Source of the DNA: Rhizobium sp. Root1203
GTDB lineage: Bacteria; Pseudomonadota; Alphaproteobacteria; Rhizobiales; Rhizobiaceae
Length of the DNA stretch: 64,000 nt
Assembly (NCBI RefSeq): GCF_001424945.1
Contig: NZ_LMCW01000018.1
Coordinates: 1-64,000, forward strand
Direction of reading: 5' to 3'
The notes under the pieces were generated by a model, which was given only the letters and a program-made list of their open reading frames with translations, had not been told where the DNA came from and did no database searches. The stretch's first letter is position 1; every line of letters starts with the position of its first letter. Shown here piece by piece: positions 25,323-33,463 of the stretch. A program made the translations under genes and the position numbers.

Positions 25323-26144
25323 CTAGCGCCTGATCTGAAATGTATGCTCTTCGCCCGGAAAGCGACCGGCGCGCACATCCTCGGCATAGCTTTCAGCCGC
25401 CTTTGATACCAGAGGACTGAGATCTGCAAATCGCTTGACGAACCGGGGCTTGAAGTCGTTGAAAAGTCCGAGCATGTCGTCTGATACCAGAACCTGCCCG
25501 TCACAGGCTGGAGACGCACCTATGCCGATCGTGGGAACCGCGACTGAGGTGGTGATCTCGCGGGCAAGCGGTTCGACCGTGCCTTCCACGACGATTGCAA
25601 AAGCGCCTGCCTCGGCAACGGCTGCGGCGTCACGACGGATCTTGTCCGCCTCTTGCTGCGAATGACCGAGGGAGCGGAACCCGCCGGCCGTGTTGACCAG
25701 TTGCGGCATCAGGCCGACATGGCCGAACACGGGAACCCCACGGGCTGTGAGGAAAGCGACCGTCTCTGCCATTTCCTCGCCGCCCTCGAGCTTTATGCCA
25801 TCGCATCCGCTCTCCTGCAGGACCCGAACCGCATTTCGAAACGCCTGTTCCTTCGATTCCTGATAGCTCCCGAACGGCAGATCAACGATCACGCAGGCGT
25901 GTGACACAGCGCGCATCACGGCTCGCCCGTGTGCGATCATCATGTCGAGGGTGACGCCGACCGTGGTGTCCATCCCGTAGAGCACCATGCCCAGCGAATC
26001 GCCAACCAGCAGAAGGTCGCAATGGGGATCGAGCAGCCGCGCAATCGGTGTCGTATAGGCCGTCAAACACACGACCCGCTCCTTGCCCTTCATCGCCCGG
26101 ATTGTGGTCGTTGTCAGCCGTTTTTGCTTGCCGTGAGTGCTCAT
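25323..26144 (-). CDS. panB: 3-methyl-2-oxobutanoate hydroxymethyltransferase
   Basis: 273 residues. PanB transfers a hydroxymethyl group from methylene-tetrahydrofolate to 2-oxoisovalerate, giving ketopantoate for pantothenate and CoA. Family blocks are VCLTAYTTPIARLLDPHCDL, VGDSLGMVLYGMDTTVGVTL (metal/substrate site), DGIKLEGGEEMAETVAFLTA and GHVGLMPQ. It overlaps the upstream panC by 4 bases on the same strand, so panC-panB form an operon. Normal length. A 246-base gap without a gene follows toward fic. Confidence 0.97.
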   Translation of the reverse strand: MSTHGKQKRLTTTTIRAMKGKERVVCLTAYTTPIARLLDPHCDLLLVGDSLGMVLYGMDTTVGVTLDMMIAHGRAVMRAVSHACVIVDLPFGSYQESKEQAFRNAVRVLQESGCDGIKLEGGEEMAETVAFLTARGVPVFGHVGLMPQLVNTAGGFRSLGHSQQEADKIRRDAAAVAEAGAFAIVVEGTVEPLAREITTSVAVPTIGIGASPACDGQVLVSDDMLGLFNDFKPRFVKRFADLSPLVSKAAESYAEDVRAGRFPGEEHTFQIRR

Positions 26145-27019
26145 TGTGCGGTCCTTGTCTGAGAAGAGCGTCCGAGGCCGATGACGCGGTTATCAAGAAG
26201 CCGGGTCGCCCCGATCCGCACGAAAAGCGCGACAAGCACGGGACCGGATTGCAAGGAGGTCAGGACCTCGAGTGTATCCGGATGCCTGACGGCAACCACC
26301 TCGGCCGTTGCCAGCGGCTCGGCCTCGATGAAACGTGTCAGGGTCGCCTCGAACGCTGCGGCATCGTCGAAACCCTCGTCATAAAGCCGCTCCGCCTCGA
26401 CAAGCGCCTTCGGAACGATCACTGCCGCCGCTCGCTCCCTGTCGCTCAGATAGACGTTGCGCGAGGAGCAGGCGAGACCGTCGGCCTCGCGCACCGTCGG
26501 TATGGCCACGACCCGGACGGGTTGCGCAAGATCCTCCACCATCCGCCTGATCAAGGCGACCTGCTGGTAATCCTTCTCGCCGAAATAGGCCGCATCGGGC
26601 TGAACGAGATTGAAAAGCTTGGTGACAACGGTTGCAACGCCTGCAAAATGTCCAGGCCGCACCGCACCTTCGAGCTGGTTGCCGAGGACGGGAACATCAA
26701 CGACGGTCTGCATCGGGCGCGGGTACATGTCGGCCACTTCCGGTGCGAAGAGCACGTCCACACCTGCCTCATTGAGAAGGGCGCTGTCGCGTTCGAAATC
26801 GCGCGGGTAGCGCGCCAGATCCTCGTTGGCACCGAACTGCAGCGGGTTGACGAAAATCGATACGACAGTCACGTCGTTTTCCGACACGGAACGCGACACC
26901 AGTTCCATATGACCGACGTGCAGGAAGCCCATTGTCGGCACAAGCCCGATGGTCTTGCCGTCTCGCCGAAATGTCGCGAGATGATCGCGCAGGTCCGCTA
27001 TCGATTTGATAACACGCAT
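26141..27019 (-). CDS. panC: Pantothenate synthetase
   Basis: 292 residues from the ATG at 27019, which has GGAGGAG 7 bases upstream; the longer frame adds a non-homologous N-terminus. PanC joins pantoate and beta-alanine using ATP. The nucleotidyltransferase signature is VPTMGFLHVGHMELV (HVGH, about residues 30-45), followed by VSIFVNPLQFGANEDLARYP, FGEKDYQQVALIRRMVEDL and SSRNVYLSDRER. First gene of panC-panB. In several rhizobia these genes sit on a large plasmid or chromid, so this is no proof of a chromosomal location. Confidence 0.97.
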   Translation of the reverse strand: MRVIKSIADLRDHLATFRRDGKTIGLVPTMGFLHVGHMELVSRSVSENDVTVVSIFVNPLQFGANEDLARYPRDFERDSALLNEAGVDVLFAPEVADMYPRPMQTVVDVPVLGNQLEGAVRPGHFAGVATVVTKLFNLVQPDAAYFGEKDYQQVALIRRMVEDLAQPVRVVAIPTVREADGLACSSRNVYLSDRERAAAVIVPKALVEAERLYDEGFDDAAAFEATLTRFIEAEPLATAEVVAVRHPDTLEVLTSLQSGPVLVALFVRIGATRLLDNRVIGLGRSSQTRTAQ

Positions 27020-27302
27020 GAAAATCTCCTCCAGCATCCCATCGACGGCAGTGCCGGTCCGGGAAGGTGGCGGATAGAACTCGATTTGACGAAAAGCGTC
27101 AACGCAAGCACGCCTATTATATCGATTAAGCAGGCAGCAGGACACGCACTATTTTAATCGCTCGTTTTCACCTGCATCAAAGCGGCGTCGATCTGCTCGT
27201 CATTCGAACGGTGAGTAACGCATTCTTTTTGTCCAAACTCTGCCGCAGTGATGGTAGAAGGAAGACGGTGATGAACGAATGCCCTTCACGGGTGTCACGA
27301 CG

Positions 27303-27995
27303 ATGTCCGACAACAGCGGAGGGACGGTGACCAATCCTTACGAGATCCTCGGTGTCCGGCGGGACGCGAGCGACGACCAGATCAAGTCCGCCTACCGGCG
27401 ACGCGCCAAGACAACTCATCCCGATTCCGGCGGCGCGCCTGAGGCATTCAGCCGCGTCCAGAAAGCCTATGAGCTGCTCCTGGATCCCGTCCGCAGGAAG
27501 CTCTTCGACGACACCGGGTACGATGTCGAGCTTGCTGATCCGGTCGATCTCCAGGCCCTTATCGTGATCGAGAAACTGGTCAACGAACTGACGCTCGACG
27601 AGCGCGAGCCCGGCAGCTTCGATCCCCTCGCCCGCATGCGCTCCGATCTTTCGGAGGAAATGCGCAAGTCCCGTTTCAGCAAACGCGAACTGGAGCGTCA
27701 TTCGGCGCGCATCGAACATCACCTGGAACGACTGGAGAAGCGTCCGTCGACCGACATTCTCGGATCCATGCTGCGCGCCCGTATCAAGGCAATCGCGACT
27801 GCGATCAACGAGACGGAGGCGAAGATCAAGGCAAGCGAGCGTGCCTGCGAAATGCTTTACGATTACGCCTATGAGGTCGACGTGCAGGAAGGTGAGGAAG
27901 GCCAGATTGCCGCCGGTGCGGCTCCTGCCGCTGTCTCGTCGAAGCGGGAGGAGCGGCCTTTGTGGGTCGTGCCGGCCGCAGCACAGGAAGTCTAG
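27303..27995 (+). CDS. J-domain (DnaJ-like) protein
   Basis: 230 residues. The J domain is at the N-terminus (about 10-70): NPYEILGVRRDASDDQIKSA, THPDSGGAPEAFSRVQKAYE, with the HPD tripeptide that stimulates DnaK ATPase. The Gly/Phe and zinc-finger parts of true DnaJ are missing; the rest is a charged helical region (SKRELERHSARIEHHLERLE) and an Ala-rich tail. Probably a specialised co-chaperone. The ATG at 27303 starts MSDNSGG; an upstream in-frame start at 27279 is possible. Downstream, a hairpin at 28010-28033 separates it from the convergent Tim44-domain gene. Confidence 0.85.
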   Translation: MSDNSGGTVTNPYEILGVRRDASDDQIKSAYRRRAKTTHPDSGGAPEAFSRVQKAYELLLDPVRRKLFDDTGYDVELADPVDLQALIVIEKLVNELTLDEREPGSFDPLARMRSDLSEEMRKSRFSKRELERHSARIEHHLERLEKRPSTDILGSMLRARIKAIATAINETEAKIKASERACEMLYDYAYEVDVQEGEEGQIAAGAAPAAVSSKREERPLWVVPAAAQEV

Positions 27996-28009
27996 GACAG
28001 GTGTAGCGA

Positions 28010-28033
28010 GCGCCGCGTGAGATTACGCGGCGC
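28010..28033. terminator. Hairpin between convergent genes
   Basis: GCGCCGCGT-GAGATT-ACGCGGCGC is a perfect 9-bp GC-rich stem. It starts 15 bases past the J-domain stop codon and covers the stop codon and last codons of the convergent Tim44-domain gene, so it could end transcription from the plus strand. No clear T tract. Confidence 0.5.
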
Positions 28034-29036
28034 GCTGTTCCGTCCCCTGGATGGCTGCAAGCTTCCAGTCCGAGCCCGCCTTGCGCACGAAGGTCCAGAC
28101 CTCCGTGGTTTCGGTGGGCTCGCGGCTGTTGCCGCTGACCACCCGACCGCCGCTACGCTCGACCATCGAGTCGATCGAGGAGTAGCGCATGGCAAGGGTT
28201 GCGTAGTCTGCGCCGTCTTCCCGCCACGACTCAGCAATGTCGCCCTGCAGAAGTTTCACATCCGTGACCTGATTGCGGACGCCGTTGGTGGCATTTTCAC
28301 CAAGTTCCTCGGCCAGGTAGGACATCGCTTCTGGCGTCGTCAGGCGACGCAGCGTTGCGTAGTCCTCGCTGCCGTAGGCGGTCTGGACTCCGGTCAGCAA
28401 CGTCTCAAAGCTGTCGAGATCGCGCTGTTTCAGCCCGAGTTCGTCTTTCGGCTTCTGCGACTGCTGCCCACCAAAACCGGCAGCGGACCCGATTGACGGT
28501 ATGCGGAACGACGACATTCCGTTCGCAGGCGACGCGTTTCCGTTTGAAGCCATCGAATGGGCACCGCCAGCCGCAGTTGCGCCATTGGACGCTTGCCGCC
28601 TGTTGGCGAAGTAGCGCACCGCAAACGAGATCGCCATTGCGATCAAGGCGAATTGCAGCAGCATGCCGAGGAAACCGAAGCCGCCGCCGAAGCCGTGGCC
28701 GAGAAGCATGCCGAGGAGACCACCCGCAACGAGGCCACCAATCATCGACCGGCCGAACCCGCCGAAGAGGCCGGGCCGCTGGGTGCCGGCAGATGGCTGT
28801 CCGGCATAGGGGGCATTGGCCTGCGGTTTGGGTGTCATGGAGCGCTCGATCGGAGCAGCCGGCGCTGGCGCTGTGCGCGTGACCGGGGGCGCCTGGAAGG
28901 TGCGGGTTCCGCGGCTGCCGAAACCGAAGCCTCCAGCGCGCCGGGCGTCAGCCTCGCCGATCGAGGCAAACACGGTAACGCCTGTCAGGGCGGCAATCGC
29001 CGCGACCTTGGCAAAACGCGAAACGGCACTCGGCAT
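28023..29036 (-). CDS. Tim44-domain exported/membrane protein
   Basis: 337 residues. A signal-like N-terminus (MPSAVSRFAKVAAIAALTGV, cleavage near ADA) is followed by a Pro/Ala/Gly linker and a glycine-rich hydrophobic stretch (SMIGGLVAGGLLGMLLGHGF, then FALIAMAISFAVRYF, about 95-145). The C-terminal 150 residues form the Tim44-like domain: DLDSFETLLTGVQTAYGSED, LRRLTTPEAMSYLAEELGEN, ending TEVWTFVRKAGSDWKLAAIQ. Family members are membrane anchored and probably act in envelope protein assembly; the exact role is unknown. Single gene, convergent with the J-domain gene; the two could be functionally linked chaperone-type proteins. Confidence 0.85.
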   Translation of the reverse strand: MPSAVSRFAKVAAIAALTGVTVFASIGEADARRAGGFGFGSRGTRTFQAPPVTRTAPAPAAPIERSMTPKPQANAPYAGQPSAGTQRPGLFGGFGRSMIGGLVAGGLLGMLLGHGFGGGFGFLGMLLQFALIAMAISFAVRYFANRRQASNGATAAGGAHSMASNGNASPANGMSSFRIPSIGSAAGFGGQQSQKPKDELGLKQRDLDSFETLLTGVQTAYGSEDYATLRRLTTPEAMSYLAEELGENATNGVRNQVTDVKLLQGDIAESWREDGADYATLAMRYSSIDSMVERSGGRVVSGNSREPTETTEVWTFVRKAGSDWKLAAIQGTEQRAA

Positions 29037-29111
29037 TCAAGCTCTCCTACTGTGGCAATCAATGTCGCTATCTATATAGGTGCGTTTTTTTGCGTTTGAA
29101 GCACCTCGGCT

Positions 29112-29570
29112 TCATTGGCACACATCAACCCATGTCGCGTTGGTCAATTCCACCAGTCGCTCGGTCGATATGCGCACGGCCGAATTGGTGGATCCGGCAG
29201 CGGGAACGACCACGTCGAACCGCCTCAGAGAGACGTCGCAGTAGATCGGAAGAGGCGACGGAAGCCCGAAAGGGCAGACGCCGCCGACGGGATGGCTGGT
29301 TACCGCCACCACTTCGTCGGGTCCAAGCATCCGGCCTTTTGAACCGAACGTATCCTTGAACTTCCTGTTGTCGAGCCGCGCAAGGCCGCCCGCAACGACC
29401 AGTATCGGTTCCTCGCCGATCCGCAGGCAGATCGTCTTGGCGATCTGCGCCGGATCGACGCCATGCGCCTCTGCGGCCAGCGCGACCGTGGAGGAGCTTT
29501 CGGCGGTTTCAATAATCTCTATGTCGGGGGCGGATGCGCTGAAAAATGCGCGGACGGTTTCTAGGCTCAT
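29112..29570 (-). CDS. YbaK/ProX-type aminoacyl-tRNA editing protein
   Basis: 152 residues. Matches the YbaK/EbsC deacylase domain: AAEAHGVDPAQIAKTICLRI (Lys near residue 45 is the conserved substrate lysine), VVAGGLARLDNRKFKDTFGS, VTSHPVGGVCPFGLPSPLPI. These free-standing domains hydrolyse mischarged tRNA such as Ala- or Cys-tRNA(Pro). Length is typical. It sits 45 bases downstream of the glpR-like gene on the same strand and may share its transcript, though no functional link is evident. Confidence 0.88.
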   Translation of the reverse strand: MSLETVRAFFSASAPDIEIIETAESSSTVALAAEAHGVDPAQIAKTICLRIGEEPILVVAGGLARLDNRKFKDTFGSKGRMLGPDEVVAVTSHPVGGVCPFGLPSPLPIYCDVSLRRFDVVVPAAGSTNSAVRISTERLVELTNATWVDVCQ

Positions 29571-29615
29571 GACCGAACGCTATCGCACCTGAGGGGCGAA
29601 TTGAAGTGCCAATTG

Positions 29616-30380
29616 TCAGCGATTGGTCTCGATCAACCTGACATCGCTTTCCTGACAGAGCTGCCGGATCGACGGCGTGGCACACCGGTCGGTGATGAAG
29701 GTATGCACCTGCGACAGCTGCCCGATCCTGACCGGCGCCGTGCGCTCGAACTTGGTGGAATCGGCCACCAGCACGACATGCCGGGCGTTGGCGATAATTG
29801 CCTGTGCGACTTTTACTTCCCGGAAGTCGTAGTCGAGCAAGGCACCGTCCTCATCGATCGCGGAGGCGCCGATGACTGCGTAGTCGACCTTGAACTGCCT
29901 GATGAAATCGACGGCCGCCTCTCCCACGATGCCTCCGTCCGAAGAACGAACGACGCCGCCCGCGATAACGACTTCAATCGCCGGCAGCAGTCTCAATCTG
30001 TTGGCGACATTGATGTTGTTGGTGATCACCATCAACTCGTGATGGTTGGCGAGAGCCTCCCCGACAGCCTCTGTGGTGGTGCCGATGTTGATGAACAGCG
30101 ACGCGTTGTTGGGAATGAGGCCGGCGGCGGCAACGCCGATTGCCTGTTTTTCCGCAGCGGCGATCTGGCGGCGCGCCTCGTATTTGACGTTCTCCGTGCC
30201 GCTGGGAAACGTCGCACCGCCATGCACCCGGGTGAGAATCTGGGCATCGCAAAGATCGTTCAGATCCTTGCGGATGGTCTGTGGCGTGACGGCGAAATGG
30301 GTGGCCAACTCCTCGACGAAAACACGGCCATTCGTCTTGGCCATATCGACAATGTCAGTTTGACGATCGCTGAGGAACAT
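29616..30380 (-). CDS. DeoR-family repressor, GlpR-like
   Basis: 254 residues from ATG 30380. The N-terminal DeoR helix-turn-helix is RQTDIVDMAKTNGRVFVEEL then FAVTPQTIRKDLNDLCDAQI, followed by TRVHGGA. The sensor domain shows NNASLFINIGTTTEAVGEAL and GASAIDEDGALLDYDFREVK, which bind a phosphorylated sugar. Sequence character (MFLSDRQ..IV, RVHGGATFPSGTENVKYEAR) is close to GlpR, the repressor of glycerol-3-phosphate use, but no glpD or glp transport gene is adjacent, so the regulon is unclear. Confidence 0.82.
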   Translation of the reverse strand: MFLSDRQTDIVDMAKTNGRVFVEELATHFAVTPQTIRKDLNDLCDAQILTRVHGGATFPSGTENVKYEARRQIAAAEKQAIGVAAAGLIPNNASLFINIGTTTEAVGEALANHHELMVITNNINVANRLRLLPAIEVVIAGGVVRSSDGGIVGEAAVDFIRQFKVDYAVIGASAIDEDGALLDYDFREVKVAQAIIANARHVVLVADSTKFERTAPVRIGQLSQVHTFITDRCATPSIRQLCQESDVRLIETNR

Positions 30381-31663
30381 GGTGCGAGAACTTTCACTTC
30401 CGTTTCGTTTGCCCGACGGAACAATGCATAACAGAGCGCGAGTAGAGACGCAAAGTGGCTTCAAGGCTGATTTGTCCGTCTGTCGGCAATTCCGCCATCG
30501 CAGATGTCTCTATAGAGTTCAGCAGGTCGCGACCAGCTCTCGTACGAGGGTTGAGGGAAGCTGCACATCTCCATGATAACATGAACAACCTGCCTTGTTG
30601 CGACCACACTCCGCACATGCATGCACGGGCGCTGCCGACCGGTACGGCCTGCAGTTCCGCTTTCAAGCCGCAGGCACTGTTTTACGTCAATGAAAGTCAG
30701 TATCTCGCGGATTTATCGACATAATTTAGTTTATACCTATTTTGAGGCCTTTGCGTATTGCATAAAGAGATCGCAACCGCCCGGGTGGTAAAAGAGTTGT
30801 CCTGCATTGTCCCGGTTTCGAACCATTGGACGCGAAAGCGCGCGATACGTTCGTTCGGCACAACAAGGCGCAAAGGTTTGGGGCCTCGGCCTGGAGATTG
30901 GCCCGTTCTGCAAAGAGGAGATGGCATCCTCCTTGGACAGCCTGCAATAGAGACAGAGCCAGAGTGCCCTGGCTTTGACCCTGCGGCTGTTGTCGCCGGG
31001 GTAGGTCCCTTCCTCAAAAGCAAGATGTGGCCCTTGCCGCGCAGACTGGAGGTCGTGTCCCAGCTCGATCTTGCCAGTATCGATCATCCATGGGCTCGTC
31101 ATAGTGTCCGGCCAGACGGCGTGGTCGGCCCAAACGAGATAGGCCTCCTCCTCGGTCGTGTGAGAATCATGCCCACGCGCCGAGCGGTCTCGGCCCCATG
31201 CGGAAGTAAGCACTGCATTGGATGAGCTTCTGCCCGATCTCCTAGTGCTGCGCCGGTGTGAACGGATCGCCATCGTCGGCGAGAGCCGGTGTCGCGTCCA
31301 CCAAGAGCGCGAAAAGCAGTCTCTTCATTTTGGACGGCACCGCGCGGAAAACAGCGAGAACAACCCGATGGCCTGATTGTCAAAGCATCATCGATGAGCA
31401 AGGGTTTGCAGCCCGCCGTGAGTGCGACGAGGGAGTGTTCAGTTAAGCTTGGCCACCGAGCCGCTTGTGACGTGGCTTAGCGTCAGACCAGATCAGATGT
31501 CTTGCTCAACGATGCCTTTCGCTTGTCTATCGGCGCCAAACGACGCATTTCGGACAGAGTAACCAGCGGAGGCTGTGGTCCGATCGATGGAGATCATGCG
31601 CGAATTGGAGACGGGTTCATTTAATCGCATGGTTTGCGTCGTGCACCCAAGTCCTGGGCGACC
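30381..31663. other. 1.3-kb stretch without a convincing gene
   Basis: Open frames exist on both strands but lack ribosome sites and consistent family-like sequence. A minus-strand frame at about 30697-30870 (VPNERIARFRVQWFETGTMQ, ending NYVDKSARY) looks somewhat protein-like and could be the end of a decayed gene, with a possible other frame upstream (EEEAYLVWADHAVWPDTMTS). The first 150 bases should hold the promoter of the glpR-like gene. Confidence 0.4.
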
Positions 31664-31927
31664 CTATTTCGGAAGGCACTCCACACTGTAGGCAATGATG
31701 ATCTGCGCTGGATCTGCCGCGCCGGCCCTCTTCAAGTCTTCCAAGCCACTTCTTAGCTTGTCTCCCGCTTCCTTTAAGCTGGCCTCAAGTTTCGATTTGG
31801 CCGACATGCATCGCTCTTCATTCGAGAACTCCTGGAACACCACGTTTGGGACGGGCCTCCATTCGGCCCGGTCGTCTGTAGCGGCGGGATTGACTGAGTA
31901 GGAGAAGACGTACATCAGGACCCACAT
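31664..31927 (-). CDS. Small membrane-anchored or exported hypothetical protein
   Basis: 87 residues from the ATG at 31927, with GGAG about 8 bases upstream. The N-terminus MWVLMYVFSYSVNPA could be a short membrane anchor or signal; then an acidic stretch and a clear amphipathic helix (SAKSKLEASLKEAGDKLRSG). Two cysteines (ERCMSA and VECLPK) may pair outside the cytoplasm. No family recognised. Isolated between two gene-poor stretches. Confidence 0.5.
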   Translation of the reverse strand: MWVLMYVFSYSVNPAATDDRAEWRPVPNVVFQEFSNEERCMSAKSKLEASLKEAGDKLRSGLEDLKRAGAADPAQIIIAYSVECLPK

Positions 31928-32465
31928 CACCTTGCTCCACTTGTACGACGGCGCCGGCCGCTAAAGATTGCGCTGAAACGACCCCACGCCTGAGCCTGCC
32001 ATGATTGGCCGGGCGTGGCAAGACTCGCGCTCCACACCATCCAGCGCACCCGGACCCGCAGCACTACAGGAAAATCAGGCGGGATTTCGTGCGTGTGCAT
32101 CGGCAGTATGTTCTAGGCTCGGATCTTCCGTCGGCTTTCGATTTTACCCTGATGACGGCCGGTCCGCTTCCCGCGTCCTCGTTCGCCAGGTTTTTGCAGG
32201 ACAACATGCCCGCCCTCACGCAGTCTGATTCCGCTGGCAGCTTCGGGACGCTGTGGCCTCCCCGGCAACTTTCATTGCCCACCGAATAGAACCGGCCGGC
32301 CCGCCTAGGTTTGCGTGCGTATCAATTGAATGGTCACACACAATCTTTAAACTTGACGCACGTAAACAATGGTGGTTTATCCCTTCCTGTCGATTGAGCT
32401 CGGGAGGCCTACTCGATCGATCCAACGGAACGCAGGCCCAAGCCGAGTCCAGCTCGGGAGGAACC
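31928..32465. other. Gap upstream of the sugar ABC operon
   Basis: No gene supported. An 11-base direct repeat (AGCTCGGGAGG) occurs at 32397 and at 32451, the latter overlapping the ribosome site of the binding-protein gene. TAAAC-N7-GTTTA at 32363-32379 is a weak inverted repeat that could be an operator for the LacI regulator encoded at 38270. The promoter of the operon must be here. Confidence 0.4.
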
Positions 32466-33356
32466 ATGACCATTAAAAAACTGATCGCATCGCTCGCGCT
32501 CGGCGCGGCATTTTCGCTATCGGCAGCTGCTGCCTATGCCGACGGCATCGGCGCGTCGCTGCTGACGCAGCAGCATCCCTTCTACATCGAGCTTGCGAAT
32601 GCAATGACGGCGGAAGCCAAGGCCAAGAACGTGCCGCTCGAGGTCTCTATCGCCAATCAGGACCTGAACAAGCAGCTAGCTGACGTTGAAGATTTCATCG
32701 TCAAGGGCGTCAGTGTCATCATCATCTCGCCGGTCGACAGCCAGGGTGTTGTCGCAGCGATCGCCAAGGCCGAGAAGGCCGGCATCAAGGTCATTACGGT
32801 CGACGTGCCGGCCGCGGGCGTCAAGGTTACGTCTCATATCGGCACCGACAACTTCACCGGCGGCATCCAGGCCGGCGACCTGATGGCCAAGGAGATCGGC
32901 GACAAGGGCAATGTTGCGATCATCGACTACCCGACGGTTCAATCGGTCGTAAACCGCATCGAGGGCTTCAAGAAGTCTATCGCCGGCCACCCGGATATCA
33001 AGATCGTTGCACAGCAGACCGGCATTACCCGCGCCGAGGCATTGGCCGCTGCCCAGAACATGCTGCAGGCAAACCCTGACATTACGGGCATCTTCGGCTT
33101 CGGCGACGATGCAGCGCTTGCAGCAGCTGTCGCCGTCAAGGCAGCAGGTCTCGAGTCCCAGGTCAAGGTCATCGGCTTCGATGGCATGGAAGAAGCCCGC
33201 AAGGCTGTCGACAGCAACCCGGTCATGGTCGGCGTAATCCAGCAGTTCCCTGACCAGATGGGCAAGGTTGCCGTCGACACGGCCGTCAAGGTCATCGCAG
33301 GCGAGGACGTGCCGGCCGAACAGCCGATCGTGCCTGGCGTCTACACCAAGAAGTAA
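32466..33356 (+). CDS. Sugar ABC transporter substrate-binding protein
   Basis: 296 residues. A signal peptide (MTIKKLIASLALGAAFSLSA, cleavage after AYA, about residue 25) precedes a ribose/galactose-type periplasmic domain (PF13407 style): LLTQQHPFYIELANAMTAEA, FIVKGVSVIIISPVDSQGV, HIGTDNFTGGIQAGDLMAKE, IFGFGDDAALAAAVAVKAAG and KVIGFDGMEEARKAV. GGGAGGAA precedes the ATG. First gene of an operon with ATPase, permease, kinase and PF08013 enzyme. Likely ligand: a hexose, ketose or hexitol such as tagatose, by context only. Confidence 0.93.
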   Translation: MTIKKLIASLALGAAFSLSAAAAYADGIGASLLTQQHPFYIELANAMTAEAKAKNVPLEVSIANQDLNKQLADVEDFIVKGVSVIIISPVDSQGVVAAIAKAEKAGIKVITVDVPAAGVKVTSHIGTDNFTGGIQAGDLMAKEIGDKGNVAIIDYPTVQSVVNRIEGFKKSIAGHPDIKIVAQQTGITRAEALAAAQNMLQANPDITGIFGFGDDAALAAAVAVKAAGLESQVKVIGFDGMEEARKAVDSNPVMVGVIQQFPDQMGKVAVDTAVKVIAGEDVPAEQPIVPGVYTKK

Positions 33357-33404
33357 TCTGCTCCCAGGACGGTTCGCCGTTTCCGGCGAGGCCGCTCAAA
33401 GTCT

Positions 33405-33438
33405 GGTGGTTCCGTGCGCGACCTTGCTCGGAACCACC
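33405..33438 (+). promoter_or_regulatory. Intercistronic hairpin after the binding-protein gene
   Basis: GGTGGTTCCG and CGGAACCACC form a perfect 10-bp stem around a 14-base loop, between the stop of the binding protein and the start of the ATPase. Such hairpins stabilise the upstream mRNA and lower read-through, giving more binding protein than membrane components. Confidence 0.7.
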
Positions 33439-33463
33439 GACGACGACTGACAAGGAGGCCGCC

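Noticed and set aside
30737..31273. 178-codon minus-strand frame
   Set aside because: No ribosome site, irregular composition; kept only as a possible decayed gene within the gap note.
32363..32379. TAAAC-N7-GTTTA as LacI operator
   Set aside because: The arms are only 5 bases and lack the central CG common in LacI sites; mentioned only as weak.
32397..32461. 11-base direct repeat AGCTCGGGAGG as an operator pair
   Set aside because: The second copy contains the ribosome site of the binding-protein gene, so similarity may be chance.
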